The translations under genes were made by a program, and so were the position numbers. Positions 31,057 through 40,956 of a DNA stretch of 64,000 bases are shown here, piece by piece (the stretch's first letter is position 1; each line of letters opens with the position of its first letter). Origin of the DNA: Methylovorus sp035565335 (GTDB lineage: Bacteria; Pseudomonadota; Gammaproteobacteria; Burkholderiales; Methylophilaceae); NCBI GenBank assembly GCA_035565335.1, contig DATMSO010000072.1:8910-72909 (forward strand), in the 5' to 3' direction. A model generated the notes under the pieces. It was not told where the DNA came from and did no database searches. It was given only the letters and a program-made list of their open reading frames with translations.

Positions 31057-32075
31057 GCGAAGTGTTGTTGCAATCCCAGGGCGTGATGACGCCTTCTTAT
31101 GCCACATTGCAGCAGGCCGCAGAGTGGTTCGCGGTGTTGCAAGATGGCGCCTTTGACGCACATGAGCGGGCCGCCTGGCAGGCCTGGCTGGAGCAGGACA
31201 ATACGCATCGCATCGCCTGGCAGCAGGTGGAGAGCGTGATGCGTAAATTTCAACAAGTGGAAGATGACGCCGCGCGCCAGACCCTGCGCACGATCAGTCA
31301 GGGTCGCCGTCGCGCCGTCAAATCCATCATGGCCATCTGCCTGCTGAGTGCGGGCGGCTGGGGCATCGCACGGCAGCCTGCCGTTCAACAATGGTCTGGA
31401 ATTCTTATGGCACAACATACCACCCGCATAGGCGAGCGGCGCCGCATGCAACTGGCGGATGGCAGTACCCTGTGGCTCAACACTGCCAGCGCCGTCAACA
31501 TTCATTACAGCAGCAAAGAGCGGCATATCGAACTGGTCGCCGGAGAGATCTGGATACAGACTGCCGCCGACCCCATGCCAGCAGCGCGTCCTTTCTTTGT
31601 CTCCACCCGGCACGGGCAGCTGCAGGCACTCGGCACCCGCTTCAATGTGCTGGATGATGGCCAACGCTCGCATGTCGCCGTGTTTGAAGGCGCCGTTGCC
31701 ATTCGTCTTTCCCCGGCTAGTCAGCCCGGCCTGATCGTGCAGGCCGGTGAGCAGAGCAGCTTTGATGGCGTAGCCATTCTGCCCGTTCAAGCGGCAGACC
31801 CGGCGATGGATTCATGGACGCACGGCATGCTGGTGGCGGATAACCTGCCGCTACCGGAATTTATCACCCGTCTGGAACGCTACCGCCGTGGTCATCTGGG
31901 CTTCGATCCTGGCCTGTCGCACTTGCGTATCGTCGGTGCGTTCCCGCTGCAAGATACTGACCACGCGCTGCATCTGCTTGAACAAACCCTGCCGGTGCGC
32001 GTGCATAGGCTGTTGCCCTGGTGGGTGACGCTGGAGCCCGCCGCCATGCCTGTGCAGGCCATGCAGCAAAAATAA
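31053..32075 (+). CDS. fecR: FecR-family transmembrane anti-sigma regulator
   Basis: 340 residues from a GTG overlapping the fecI stop. An N-terminal sigma-binding DUF4880-like part (AAEWFAVLQDGAFDAHERAAW), one membrane helix (about 90-105, IMAICLLSAGGWGIA), the FecR domain (RRRMQLADGSTLWLN, VAGEIWIQ, LGTRFNVLDDG) and a short C-terminal STN-like domain. It carries the receptor signal across the inner membrane to FecI. Confidence 0.92.
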   Translation: MSEVLLQSQGVMTPSYATLQQAAEWFAVLQDGAFDAHERAAWQAWLEQDNTHRIAWQQVESVMRKFQQVEDDAARQTLRTISQGRRRAVKSIMAICLLSAGGWGIARQPAVQQWSGILMAQHTTRIGERRRMQLADGSTLWLNTASAVNIHYSSKERHIELVAGEIWIQTAADPMPAARPFFVSTRHGQLQALGTRFNVLDDGQRSHVAVFEGAVAIRLSPASQPGLIVQAGEQSSFDGVAILPVQAADPAMDSWTHGMLVADNLPLPEFITRLERYRRGHLGFDPGLSHLRIVGAFPLQDTDHALHLLEQTLPVRVHRLLPWWVTLEPAAMPVQAMQQK

Positions 32076-32159
32076 GTGGCAACACCTGTTCCCCTTTTTC
32101 GATTTCGATTGGCAATACAGATAGAAGCTTTGCCGAATCAATTTCATAAAGGGGAAATC

Positions 32160-34646
32160 ATGCAACATCATCCAACGCAGATGCGCTTTTTGCAGAAGCG
32201 CATGGTCCAAGCCGTTCAGCTTGCCTTGCTGGCGGTGCCATTAAGCCTTGCCATGCCACACCTCATCAATACCAGCCAGGCTGCCGAGCAGCAGACGGCC
32301 AGCGCCCGGCAATACCAGATACCCGCAGGTTCATTAAGCCGGGTATTGAGCCAGTTCGCCGCCGAGGCGGGAATTGCGCTCTCCGTGGATGGCGCATTAA
32401 CCGAAGGGCGCAAGAGTAATGGCCTGCAAGGGCGGTATACCGTTAACGCGGGATTGGCGGCTTTACTTGCTAATACCGGCCTGGAGGCAACCGCGCTGAA
32501 TGATGGCGGCTATACCTTGCGCAAGAGCGAAGTGCAATCCCAGCCCGCAGCCCAATCCGAACAACTGCCCGAGGTGAAAGTCAGTGCGGCGACTGAACAG
32601 GAAAGTCCGACCGGCCCCGCCAAAGGCTACGTCGCCAAGCGCAGCCTCACCGCGACCAAAACCGATACGGCTGTGATTGAATCGCCCCAATCCATTGCGA
32701 TTGTGACGCGCGAGCAAATGGATATGCAGGGTGTGCAATCAGTGAGCGATGCCTTGCGTTATACCGCAGGCGTGATGGCGGAAGCCAATGGTCCTGATCC
32801 TCGTGCCGATAGCATCTCCATACGCGGTTTTGATTCCAATGGCCGTGATCAATACCGCGATGGCTTACGCTCGTATGCCTTTAATAACCAAGGCGGTACC
32901 GTCATTGAGCCCTACGGACTGGAGCGGGTGGAAATTCTGCGTGGCCCATCCTCCATTCTCTATGGGCAAGGCGGCCCGGGTGGCCTGATTAATCTGGTCA
33001 GCAAGCGGCCTACTGACAAACCCTTGCATGAGGTGCAAGTGCAGCTCGGCAGTTACGACCGCAAACAGCTGGCAGGGGATTTTGGCGGCTTGCTGACTGA
33101 CGACGGTACCTTGTCGTATCGTCTCACGGCGCTGGTGCGGGATAGCGATGCCCAGATTGATCACGTCAAGGATGACCGGGTATTTATTGCCCCGGCCTTA
33201 ACCTGGCGTCCCAGCGATTTTACGACATTGACCCTGTTGGCGGATTACCAGAAAAACGAGCGGGGGCAGGGGTATCAAGCCTGGCCACGCGTCGGGACCC
33301 TCTATAGCAGCCCTTACGGCAAAATATCCACCAGCCGCTTTGTCGGCGAGCCCGGGATTGATAAATTCAATCAGGAACGTTACTCGTTGGGTTATCAGTT
33401 CGAACACATCTTTAACGACAATGTGCTGTTCCGCCAGAACCTGCGCTACCAGAACATGAAGAGCACCACGATTTCCACCTACATGACCGGACTGCAGAGC
33501 GACCAGCGAACCGTGGGACGGTTTTCCGGGGGCAGCTGGGATGATGTGGATAACCTCTCACTCGATAACCATGTCCAAGTGAAATGGGGCCAGGGCGGGA
33601 CGGTAGAGCATACGGCGCTGATTGGGCTGGATGCACAGAAAATGAAAAGCCATGTGGATGAAACCTTTGCCACGGTTTCCAGCCTTGATCTCTATGCTCC
33701 GGTCTATGGTACGGCGTCTCCTAATTTCTCTGTTACAGGCGATGCTACCCAGCGTCTGCGCCAGACCGGCATTTACTTGCAGGATCAGATCAAAGTGGCA
33801 CAGAAATGGGTGTTTACGCTGGGCGGCCGTCGCGATTGGGCCAGAACCTCTACCAAGGATTATCTGGATGACTCCAACACGGACCATCAGAATGACAGCG
33901 CCAATACCTGGCGCACCGGTGTCGTTTATCTCGCAGACAATGGCTGGGCGCCTTACGCTAGCTATACCGAATCCTTTTTGCCAGTCATCGGGCGCACTTC
34001 GGATGCGCGAGGTCGCACCCCTTTCAAACCCGAAACCGGCAAGCAATATGAGATCGGCGCACGCTTTCAACCGGCGGGGCAGCGCACCATGCTGACGTTT
34101 TCGCTGTTTGATCTCACTCGCCAGAACGTGACAACCGATGACCCGCTGGATGCGGGCAACAAGTTGATTCAGCGTGGTGAGGTGCAGTCGCGCGGGTTTG
34201 AGGCCGAAGCCAAAACCCAACTCGATAGCGGCCTGGATCTGGTGGCAAGCTATTCCTACACCTTGCTGGAAATCACCAAAAGCAACGACGGGGTAAAGGG
34301 AAATACGCCTTCCGGCGTACCCAAGCACGCTGCTGCATTGTGGGCTAATTATCGTCTGCCGGAGTCGATAGTGGCCGGTCTCACTGTGGGCGGTGGCTTG
34401 CGCTATATCGGCTCTACCTATGGTACGGATGACAATACTTACAAGTTGCCCTCGTACACGCTGGTGGATGCCTCCTTGCATTATGACCTGTCGACGCTGG
34501 GTGATCAGTGGAAGGGCTGGAAGTTTGCCCTGAACGCCAGCAACCTGTTCGACAAAGAGTATGTCGCGACCTGCGGCTACTATGGCGATGGTTGCAAATG
34601 GGGCTACCGCCGCAATGTGCTGGGTACGCTGACGTACAGCTGGTAA
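32160..34646 (+). CDS. TonB-dependent siderophore receptor with signalling domain
   Basis: 828 residues from the ATG at 32160, which has an AGGGG site; the frame is open back to fecR. A long signal peptide ends near QAAEQQ. An STN signalling domain (about 50-115, YQIPAGSLSRVLSQFAAEAG) is followed by a plug (about 165-270, ESPQSIAIVTREQM, VEILRGPSSILYGQGGPGG) and a barrel ending in LTYSW. The STN domain marks it as a transducer that signals through FecR. The architecture is that of ferric hydroxamate or mixed siderophore receptors (FhuE/FpvA-like). The ligand is not readable. Confidence 0.92.
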   Translation: MQHHPTQMRFLQKRMVQAVQLALLAVPLSLAMPHLINTSQAAEQQTASARQYQIPAGSLSRVLSQFAAEAGIALSVDGALTEGRKSNGLQGRYTVNAGLAALLANTGLEATALNDGGYTLRKSEVQSQPAAQSEQLPEVKVSAATEQESPTGPAKGYVAKRSLTATKTDTAVIESPQSIAIVTREQMDMQGVQSVSDALRYTAGVMAEANGPDPRADSISIRGFDSNGRDQYRDGLRSYAFNNQGGTVIEPYGLERVEILRGPSSILYGQGGPGGLINLVSKRPTDKPLHEVQVQLGSYDRKQLAGDFGGLLTDDGTLSYRLTALVRDSDAQIDHVKDDRVFIAPALTWRPSDFTTLTLLADYQKNERGQGYQAWPRVGTLYSSPYGKISTSRFVGEPGIDKFNQERYSLGYQFEHIFNDNVLFRQNLRYQNMKSTTISTYMTGLQSDQRTVGRFSGGSWDDVDNLSLDNHVQVKWGQGGTVEHTALIGLDAQKMKSHVDETFATVSSLDLYAPVYGTASPNFSVTGDATQRLRQTGIYLQDQIKVAQKWVFTLGGRRDWARTSTKDYLDDSNTDHQNDSANTWRTGVVYLADNGWAPYASYTESFLPVIGRTSDARGRTPFKPETGKQYEIGARFQPAGQRTMLTFSLFDLTRQNVTTDDPLDAGNKLIQRGEVQSRGFEAEAKTQLDSGLDLVASYSYTLLEITKSNDGVKGNTPSGVPKHAAALWANYRLPESIVAGLTVGGGLRYIGSTYGTDDNTYKLPSYTLVDASLHYDLSTLGDQWKGWKFALNASNLFDKEYVATCGYYGDGCKWGYRRNVLGTLTYSW

Positions 34647-35860
34647 TGCGCGCGTATCTGGTTATCTGGCACCGCTGGGTGGGGCTGGCCATGGCGCTGT
34701 TTCTGGTCATTGCCGGGCTCACCGGTACGGTCATTGCCTTTGAGGATGAAGTCGATGGCTGGCTGAATCCGCATCTGCTGCATCCGGCCTGGCAAGCGGG
34801 TCTGCCTGCGCTGAGCCCAGAGGTGTTGCGCGAGGCAGCGCAGCGACATGCACCTGCTGGCATGCTGGTGGACCAGCTGCTACTGCATGTGCAACCTGGC
34901 GATGCCGCGGTATACCGGCTTAGTCCGGACCCAGGCAAGGCAGGGCTGAGCAGTCCGCCGGTGGCGGATGAGTTGATGGTGCATCCGCAAACCGGCGCGC
35001 TGCTGGGCATGCGCCTGCGGGGTGATAGTCCATTCCAGCGCACGACCCTGGTGGGTTTTCTCTTCAAGTTGCATTATTCGTTGGCCTTGCCCGGCAATAG
35101 CGGGCGGCTGATATTCGGCATCGTCGCCGTGCTGTGGACATTGGACAGTCTGGTGGCGTTTATTCTGACCCTGCCGCGTCGGCAACAAGTGGCTAAGGCT
35201 TCCTACCTCAGCCGCTGGAAGCCGGCCTGGAGCGTGAAATGGAGCGCAGGCACGACCCGCATCAACTTTGACCTGCATCGCGCGGCGGGCTTGTGGCTGT
35301 GCATGGTGCTGCTGATGTTTGCCTGGTCCAGCGTGATGTTCAATCTGCGCGATCAGATATATCTGCCGGTCATGAAGACCATGCTGCCGTTTGATCTGTC
35401 CTGGCGGGCGGCGCCTCCGCTGCCGGTGCCATTGGGTACAGCGCCTATGCCCTGGCCTGAAGCGCATGCCATGGCGCGCCAGGCCATGCAGCGCTTTAGC
35501 GCAGAGCGCGGCTTGCAGGTTGATTTTGAAGACAGCTTACGGCTGGATCGCCAGCGCGGTCTTTATGCCTATTTTGTTCATAGCAATGTGGATCTGCGGC
35601 AAGATCAGGGCAATACGGCCATCCTGATCGACGCCAATACTGGGCAGATCAGGGGCTGGTGGATGCCTACCGGCGACCAGGCCGGCAATACGTTCAGCAA
35701 CTGGCTGGGGGCTTTGCATATGGGGCAGGTGTTTGGCTTGCCTTACCGGATTTTTGTCAGCCTGATGGGCTTGGCGCTGGTGGTGGTGTCAATCACCGGG
35801 GTACTGATCTGGTGGAAAAAACGTCAGGGGCGGCAAACACGACGGCACGTGCGATCCTGA
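34646..35860 (+). CDS. PepSY-associated membrane protein
   Basis: 404 residues from an ATG sharing one base with the receptor stop (TAATG), so translation is coupled. Four hydrophobic helices are visible: residues about 10-32 (WVGLAMALFLVIAGLTGTV), 155-185, 215-235 and 370-395. Large periplasmic PepSY-like regions lie between them. Proteins of this family often accompany TonB receptors and some act as inner-membrane ferrisiderophore reductases. The N-terminal HRWVG and RLIFGIVAVLW motifs are typical. Last gene of the iron operon. Confidence 0.88.
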   Translation: MRAYLVIWHRWVGLAMALFLVIAGLTGTVIAFEDEVDGWLNPHLLHPAWQAGLPALSPEVLREAAQRHAPAGMLVDQLLLHVQPGDAAVYRLSPDPGKAGLSSPPVADELMVHPQTGALLGMRLRGDSPFQRTTLVGFLFKLHYSLALPGNSGRLIFGIVAVLWTLDSLVAFILTLPRRQQVAKASYLSRWKPAWSVKWSAGTTRINFDLHRAAGLWLCMVLLMFAWSSVMFNLRDQIYLPVMKTMLPFDLSWRAAPPLPVPLGTAPMPWPEAHAMARQAMQRFSAERGLQVDFEDSLRLDRQRGLYAYFVHSNVDLRQDQGNTAILIDANTGQIRGWWMPTGDQAGNTFSNWLGALHMGQVFGLPYRIFVSLMGLALVVVSITGVLIWWKKRQGRQTRRHVRS

Positions 35861-35948
35861 ACATCAGATCACCTGAAACGCACAGCACAGAGATGTGCGG
35901 CCATGATGTATCGTGATGTCACTTGATGTCTCGTCATGGCCAGGCCAA

Positions 35949-35980
35949 TAAAAAAGCCGCAGCGTGAGCTGCGGCTTTTT
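35949..35980. terminator. Bidirectional terminator between iron operon and acs
   Basis: AAAAAAGCCGCAGC, loop GTGA, GCTGCGGCTTTTT. A-run and T-run on either side let it serve both convergent transcripts. Just to its left, GGCCATGA (35899-35906) and TCATGGCC (35934-35941) form a second, weaker inverted repeat containing three TGATGT copies. Confidence 0.9.
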
Positions 35981-35996
35981 CATGTCCTGCGGATAC

Positions 35997-37958
35997 TTAC
36001 GAAACAGCCTGTTTAAGCTGATCCAGGATCGCCGGGTTATCCAGCGTGGAAATATCCGAGGTGATTTCCTCGCCCTTGGCCAGCGAGCGCAGCAAGCGAC
36101 GCATGATCTTGCCGGAGCGGGTCTTGGGCAGGTTGTCGCCAAAGCGGATTTCATCCGGCTTGGCAATCGGGCCGATTTCCTTGCCTACCCAGTCACGCAG
36201 TTGCGCCACAATCTGCTTCGCTTCGTCGCCTTCGGGGCGGGTGCCTTTCAGCACAACATAAGCGACAATTGATTCGCCCTTGATTTCATGCGGCTTGCCG
36301 ACCACGGCGGCTTCTGCCACCAGCGGATGAGCGACCAGGGCAGATTCGATTTCCATGGTGCCCAGACGGTGGCCGGACACATTCAGCACATCGTCAATGC
36401 GGCCCATGATCCAGAAATAGCCATCGTCGTCGCGGTGGGCGGAGTCTCCGGCCAGGTAAACGCCTTTCAGCTCCTCGGGGAAGTAGGACTTCTTGAAGCG
36501 CTCGGGATCATTCCAGATGGTGCGTATCATCGAAGGCCAGGGTTTCTTGACCACCAGCAAACCGCCGCCAGTGCCTTCGATATGGCTGCCATCGTCATTG
36601 ACGATATCCATCATGATGCCGGGCAGGGGGCGCGTGCAGGAGCCGGGCTTGGCATTGATGGCGCCGGGCAGCGGGGCAATCATGTGCGCGCCGGTTTCGG
36701 TTTGCCACCAGGTGTCGACAATCGGGCAACGCTCGCGGCCCACGGTCTTGTGATACCACATCCAGGCTTCAGGGTTGATGGGCTCACCCACCGTGCCCAG
36801 CAAGCGCAGGCTGGAGAGATCGTAATTGTTCGGCAGATCGCCCCCCAGCTTGATTAGCGAACGAATGGCCGTAGGCGCGGTGTAGAACACGCTGACCTTG
36901 TGCTTTTCTATCATCTGCCAGAAACGGCCGGCATCAGGGTAAGTCGGCACGCCTTCGAACACCACTTGCGTGCTGCCCAGTGCCAAGGGGCCATAGGCCA
37001 CATAGCTGTGGCCGGTAATCCAGCCCACATCGGCCGTGCACCAGAAAATATCCGTGGCTTTATGGTCGAATACCCATTTCATGCTCATGACGGCGCCCAG
37101 CAGATAGCCGCCGGTGGAGTGCTGCACGCCCTTGGGTTTGCCGGTAGAGCCTGATGTGTAAAGAATGAACAGCGGATGCTCGGCATCGACCCAGGTTGGC
37201 TCACAGTAATCAGATTCGGCGCTTTCCAGCGCATGCCACCACATGTCACGCGCATTCCAGGCAACATCGCCACCGGTGCGCTGGTAGACGATCACGCCTG
37301 TAACCGCCTCGCAGCCGCCGAAGCCCAGGGCTTCGTCCACAGCGGGCTTCAACGGCATGGCGCGGCCACCGCGCATCTGGCCGTCGGCGGTAATCACAAG
37401 CTTGGCGCCTACATCGGTAATACGCTCATGCAAGCTCTTGGACGAAAAGCCGCCAAACACCACCGAGTGTATGGCACCGATACGGGCACAGGCCTGCATG
37501 GCGACGATGGCTTCCACACTCATGGGCAAATAGATAATGACGCGGTCGCCCTTGTTGATGCCTTGTTTCTTAAGGGCATTGGCAAAGCGGCATACGCGCT
37601 GGTGCAACTGACGATAGGTGACCGTGGTGACCGTGCCGTCATCTGCTTCAAAAATCAGGGCAGCCTTGTCGCCGCGGGTAGAGAGGTGACGGTCCAGGCA
37701 GTTGTAGGAGGCGTTCAGTGCGCCATCGTGAAACCAGCGATAAAACGGCGCGTTGCTCTCGTCCAGCACGGCGGAGAAAGGCGTGTGCCAATCCAGCTCC
37801 TTCTGCGCGAGCGCAGCCCAGAAGCCGGGGTAATCCTGCTCGGCCTGCTGGCAGAGGGCGGTGTAGTGTTCGAGACCAGAAATGGTGGCTGCCTGCTTGA
37901 AGGCCTCCGGTGGCGGAAAAACGCGGGTTTCGGTCAGAACGGTTTCAATCGATGACAT
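35997..37958 (-). CDS. acs: Acetyl-CoA synthetase
   Basis: 653 residues, standard length. The adenylation motifs are present: YTSGSTGKPKG, VDTWWQTETG, GRIDDVLNVSGHRLG, and the C-terminal PKTRSGKIMRR with the lysine that is acetylated in other species. It activates acetate through acetyl-AMP. A GGAG lies about nine bases before the start. It is divergent from glnE across 173 bases. In an obligate methylotroph acetate cannot support growth, so the role is probably scavenging or acetate recycling. Confidence 0.95.
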   Translation of the reverse strand: MSSIETVLTETRVFPPPEAFKQAATISGLEHYTALCQQAEQDYPGFWAALAQKELDWHTPFSAVLDESNAPFYRWFHDGALNASYNCLDRHLSTRGDKAALIFEADDGTVTTVTYRQLHQRVCRFANALKKQGINKGDRVIIYLPMSVEAIVAMQACARIGAIHSVVFGGFSSKSLHERITDVGAKLVITADGQMRGGRAMPLKPAVDEALGFGGCEAVTGVIVYQRTGGDVAWNARDMWWHALESAESDYCEPTWVDAEHPLFILYTSGSTGKPKGVQHSTGGYLLGAVMSMKWVFDHKATDIFWCTADVGWITGHSYVAYGPLALGSTQVVFEGVPTYPDAGRFWQMIEKHKVSVFYTAPTAIRSLIKLGGDLPNNYDLSSLRLLGTVGEPINPEAWMWYHKTVGRERCPIVDTWWQTETGAHMIAPLPGAINAKPGSCTRPLPGIMMDIVNDDGSHIEGTGGGLLVVKKPWPSMIRTIWNDPERFKKSYFPEELKGVYLAGDSAHRDDDGYFWIMGRIDDVLNVSGHRLGTMEIESALVAHPLVAEAAVVGKPHEIKGESIVAYVVLKGTRPEGDEAKQIVAQLRDWVGKEIGPIAKPDEIRFGDNLPKTRSGKIMRRLLRSLAKGEEITSDISTLDNPAILDQLKQAVS

Positions 37959-38131
37959 TCAGAGATCTCCAGCAAGCACTTATCGTTGTGTTATCAGTGG
38001 CCTGGTGCGGTGCTGGCTTTCCTGCATTGGTTGCCAACCCCAGCCCGGCCTGATTTTGGGTTATTCTTCAACTGTTACAAAAAGTAACGAAAAAATCTTC
38101 CACATAATACCACCAGCCAAGCTGATTTTTG

Positions 38132-40867
38132 ATGCAAACACTCTCGCAAATTCTCTCTGATGAACACGATGGCAGCCAGACGGCACAATGGGTGCGGCAT
38201 ACCGTGCGTTGCAGCCCATTTTGCCAGCGCCTGTTAACCCGCTACCCGGAGCTGTTGCAGGAGCTGGATGCCGAATTCAAGCTGCCGTGGCGCGCCGACT
38301 ACATGCGGCTTTTTCTCGCCAAATGCACGGTGACCGATGAAGCCAGCCTCAAGCATGCCCTGCGTGCCTTGCGCCAGCGCGTGATGTTACGTGTAATAGC
38401 CCGCGATCTGAATGGCCTCGCGGATCTGGATGAGGTGATGCAGACCATGAGTGCCCTGGCCGAAGTGGCGGTGCGCTTTGCCCTGCAGCATCTCACGCCT
38501 TGGCTGGAAGCCCAATACGGCGTACCCATGGGCGAGCGTGGCGACAAGCAGTCGCTGATCGTGGTGGGCATGGGCAAGCTGGGTGGCTATGAGCTCAATG
38601 TATCGTCGGATATCGACCTGATTTTTGCCTTTGAGCAGGACGGTGAAACCACCGGCGAAAAATCGCTCAGCAATAATGAATTCTTCGCGCGACTGGGCAA
38701 AAAGCTGATCGCGGCGATTGATGACGTGACCGAAGATGGTTTTGTCTTTCGCATGGACATGCGCTTGCGACCTTATGGCTCGGAAGGGCCGCTGGCATGC
38801 AGCGTGAATTTTCTGGAGGAGTATTACCAGAATCAGGGGAGAGAGTGGGAGCGCTACGCCTGGATCAAAGGCCGGGTCATCGCCGGGCCCGAGCAGGTGC
38901 TGGCCAGCTTGCTGCGGCCGTTTGTTTACCGCAAGTATCTGGACTACGGGGCATTTGCCTCCATGCGTGACCTCAAGGTGCAGATACAGCGCGATGTGAA
39001 CCGGCGCGACATGCATGACAACATCAAGCTGGGGCGCGGCGGTATTCGCGAGATTGAATTCATCGCGCAGGTGTTCCAGCTGATACGCGGCGGGCGCGAT
39101 GCCAGCCTGCAGATACGCCCAACGTTGGCCGTGTTGCAGCGCCTCAAGGAAAAGCAGATTTTGCCGGAGCGCACAGTACGCGAGCTGAGCGAGGCCTATG
39201 TGTTTCTGCGTGACCTGGAGCATAGGCTGCAATATGTCGAAGATGCGCAGACCCAGGAATTGCCGACGACACCCGAAGCCCAGCAGCGCATTGCCACCAG
39301 CATGCATTTTGCCCATTGGGATCTCTTGCGCAAGGCGTTGGAAACCCATCGCAGCCTGGTGGAGGTGCACTTCAGCGAGGTGTTCAGCGATGTGGCGGTG
39401 GGGCGGCAGGATAACAACTTGCAAACCCTCAAGCCCATCAACGACATCTGGCAGGGCGCCGTGCAGGAGGGCGAGGCGCTACGACGCCTGCGCGAGGCCG
39501 GGTATGACGATGCCGAGGATACGCTGCGGCGCCTGAATGCCCTGCATACCGGCAGCCGCTATCGCCATCTGCCTGAGTTGAGTCGCCAGCGGCTGGATAT
39601 TCTGATGCCAACGGTGATACAGCTATCCGCCCAGGAAGCGCGTCCACAGGTCACCTTGACCCGGGCGCTGGATCTCTTGGAAAGCATTTGCCGCCGCGCC
39701 AGTTATCTGGCCCTGCTGGCGGAATATCCCGCCGTGCTGAGTCTGCTGGTCAAGCTGGTGGCTGCCAGCCCCTGGCTAGCGCAATACCTGACCCAGCATC
39801 CCATTCTGCTGGATGAGCTGCTGGATACCCGAAGCCTGTATGCCGAGCCGGATTTTGACGCCATGCGCGAGGATCTGCATCGGCGCCTGGCCGAGGTGGA
39901 AGGCGATGTTGAACGGCAGATGGATACCATGCGCCACTTCAAGCATGCCGCTGTTTTCCGCTTTGCGGCGCAGGATATTGCCGGCGAATTGCCGCTGCAA
40001 ACCCTGTCGGATTACCTGAGCGCGCTGGCGAATCTGGTGCTGCAGTCCACCATGGAAACCATCTGGCCCACCTTACGCGGCAAGCACCGTGAAACGCCGA
40101 AGTTTGCCATTATCGGCTATGGCAAGCTGGGCGGGCGTGAGCTGGGCTATGCCTCCGATCTGGACATTATTTTTCTGTATGACGACGACGCACCGGAAGC
40201 CCGCGATACCTATGCGCGCTTCGGGCAACGCATCAATACCTGGTTGAACAGCCTGACCTCGGCCGGCCTGCTATATGAAACCGATCTGCAGCTGAGGCCG
40301 GATGGCGCCAGTGGTTTGCTGGTCAGTTCGCTGGAAGCATTTGAGGATTATCAGCGCAATAAAGCCTGGGTATGGGAACATCAGGCGCTTACGCGCGCCC
40401 GCTTTAGCGCGGGCGATGCCGCCATAGGCGCTGCGTTCAGCCGTATACGTGAAGAGGTTATCCGTCAGCCGCGCGATGTCGCCAAACTGCGCGAGGAGGT
40501 GCTCCATATGCGCCGCCGCATGCGCGAGAGCCACAGCGTGCCGGCGGCAGAGTTCGACCTCAAGCAGAGCGAGGGCGGCATTATTGATGTGGAATTCATG
40601 GTGCAGTACCTGGTGCTGGCGCATGCGGCCCAGCATCCGGAGCTGACGGAGAACCTCGGCAATATCAGCCTGCTGGGCAAGCTGGGTGGTATAGGGCTGA
40701 TTGACGTCACGCTGGCGACGGCTGCCGCGGAAGCTTATCGGCGCTATCGCAGTCTGCAGCATGCCAGCCGCCTGCAGGAGCAGACCAAATCGCGCGTGCC
40801 ACGCGCTAGCGTAGCGGAAGATGCCGCAGCCGTGTGCAGGCTATGGCAGCAGGTATTTGGCGAATAG
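38132..40867 (+). CDS. glnE: Bifunctional glutamine synthetase adenylyltransferase/adenylyl-removing enzyme
   Basis: 911 residues from the ATG at 38132; a TTG three bases earlier is also possible. Two nucleotidyltransferase domains carry the GlnE signatures GMGKLGGYELNVSSDIDLIF (N-terminal half, about 150-170) and GYGKLGGRELGYASDLDIIF (C-terminal half, about 665-685), each with the metal-binding Asp pair. The two domains remove and add AMP on glutamine synthetase in response to PII and glutamine. No clear ribosome-binding site is seen. It is followed by a possible hairpin. Confidence 0.95.
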   Translation: MQTLSQILSDEHDGSQTAQWVRHTVRCSPFCQRLLTRYPELLQELDAEFKLPWRADYMRLFLAKCTVTDEASLKHALRALRQRVMLRVIARDLNGLADLDEVMQTMSALAEVAVRFALQHLTPWLEAQYGVPMGERGDKQSLIVVGMGKLGGYELNVSSDIDLIFAFEQDGETTGEKSLSNNEFFARLGKKLIAAIDDVTEDGFVFRMDMRLRPYGSEGPLACSVNFLEEYYQNQGREWERYAWIKGRVIAGPEQVLASLLRPFVYRKYLDYGAFASMRDLKVQIQRDVNRRDMHDNIKLGRGGIREIEFIAQVFQLIRGGRDASLQIRPTLAVLQRLKEKQILPERTVRELSEAYVFLRDLEHRLQYVEDAQTQELPTTPEAQQRIATSMHFAHWDLLRKALETHRSLVEVHFSEVFSDVAVGRQDNNLQTLKPINDIWQGAVQEGEALRRLREAGYDDAEDTLRRLNALHTGSRYRHLPELSRQRLDILMPTVIQLSAQEARPQVTLTRALDLLESICRRASYLALLAEYPAVLSLLVKLVAASPWLAQYLTQHPILLDELLDTRSLYAEPDFDAMREDLHRRLAEVEGDVERQMDTMRHFKHAAVFRFAAQDIAGELPLQTLSDYLSALANLVLQSTMETIWPTLRGKHRETPKFAIIGYGKLGGRELGYASDLDIIFLYDDDAPEARDTYARFGQRINTWLNSLTSAGLLYETDLQLRPDGASGLLVSSLEAFEDYQRNKAWVWEHQALTRARFSAGDAAIGAAFSRIREEVIRQPRDVAKLREEVLHMRRRMRESHSVPAAEFDLKQSEGGIIDVEFMVQYLVLAHAAQHPELTENLGNISLLGKLGGIGLIDVTLATAAAEAYRRYRSLQHASRLQEQTKSRVPRASVAEDAAAVCRLWQQVFGE

Positions 40868-40872
40868 CAGGA

Positions 40873-40913
40873 AACTATCGGCTCCGCCCGCGAGGCAGGC
40901 AGAGCTGATAGTT
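40873..40913. terminator. Possible hairpin between glnE and the TerC-family gene
   Basis: AACTATCGGCTC and GAGCTGATAGTT can pair over 12 positions with one G-U, around a 17-base loop. The T-run after it is short. It could end either of the two convergent genes. Confidence 0.45.
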
Positions 40914-40956
40914 TAGGGTTGATAGGCAGTGCGAGAGGATGGGGCTAATAGCCCAA

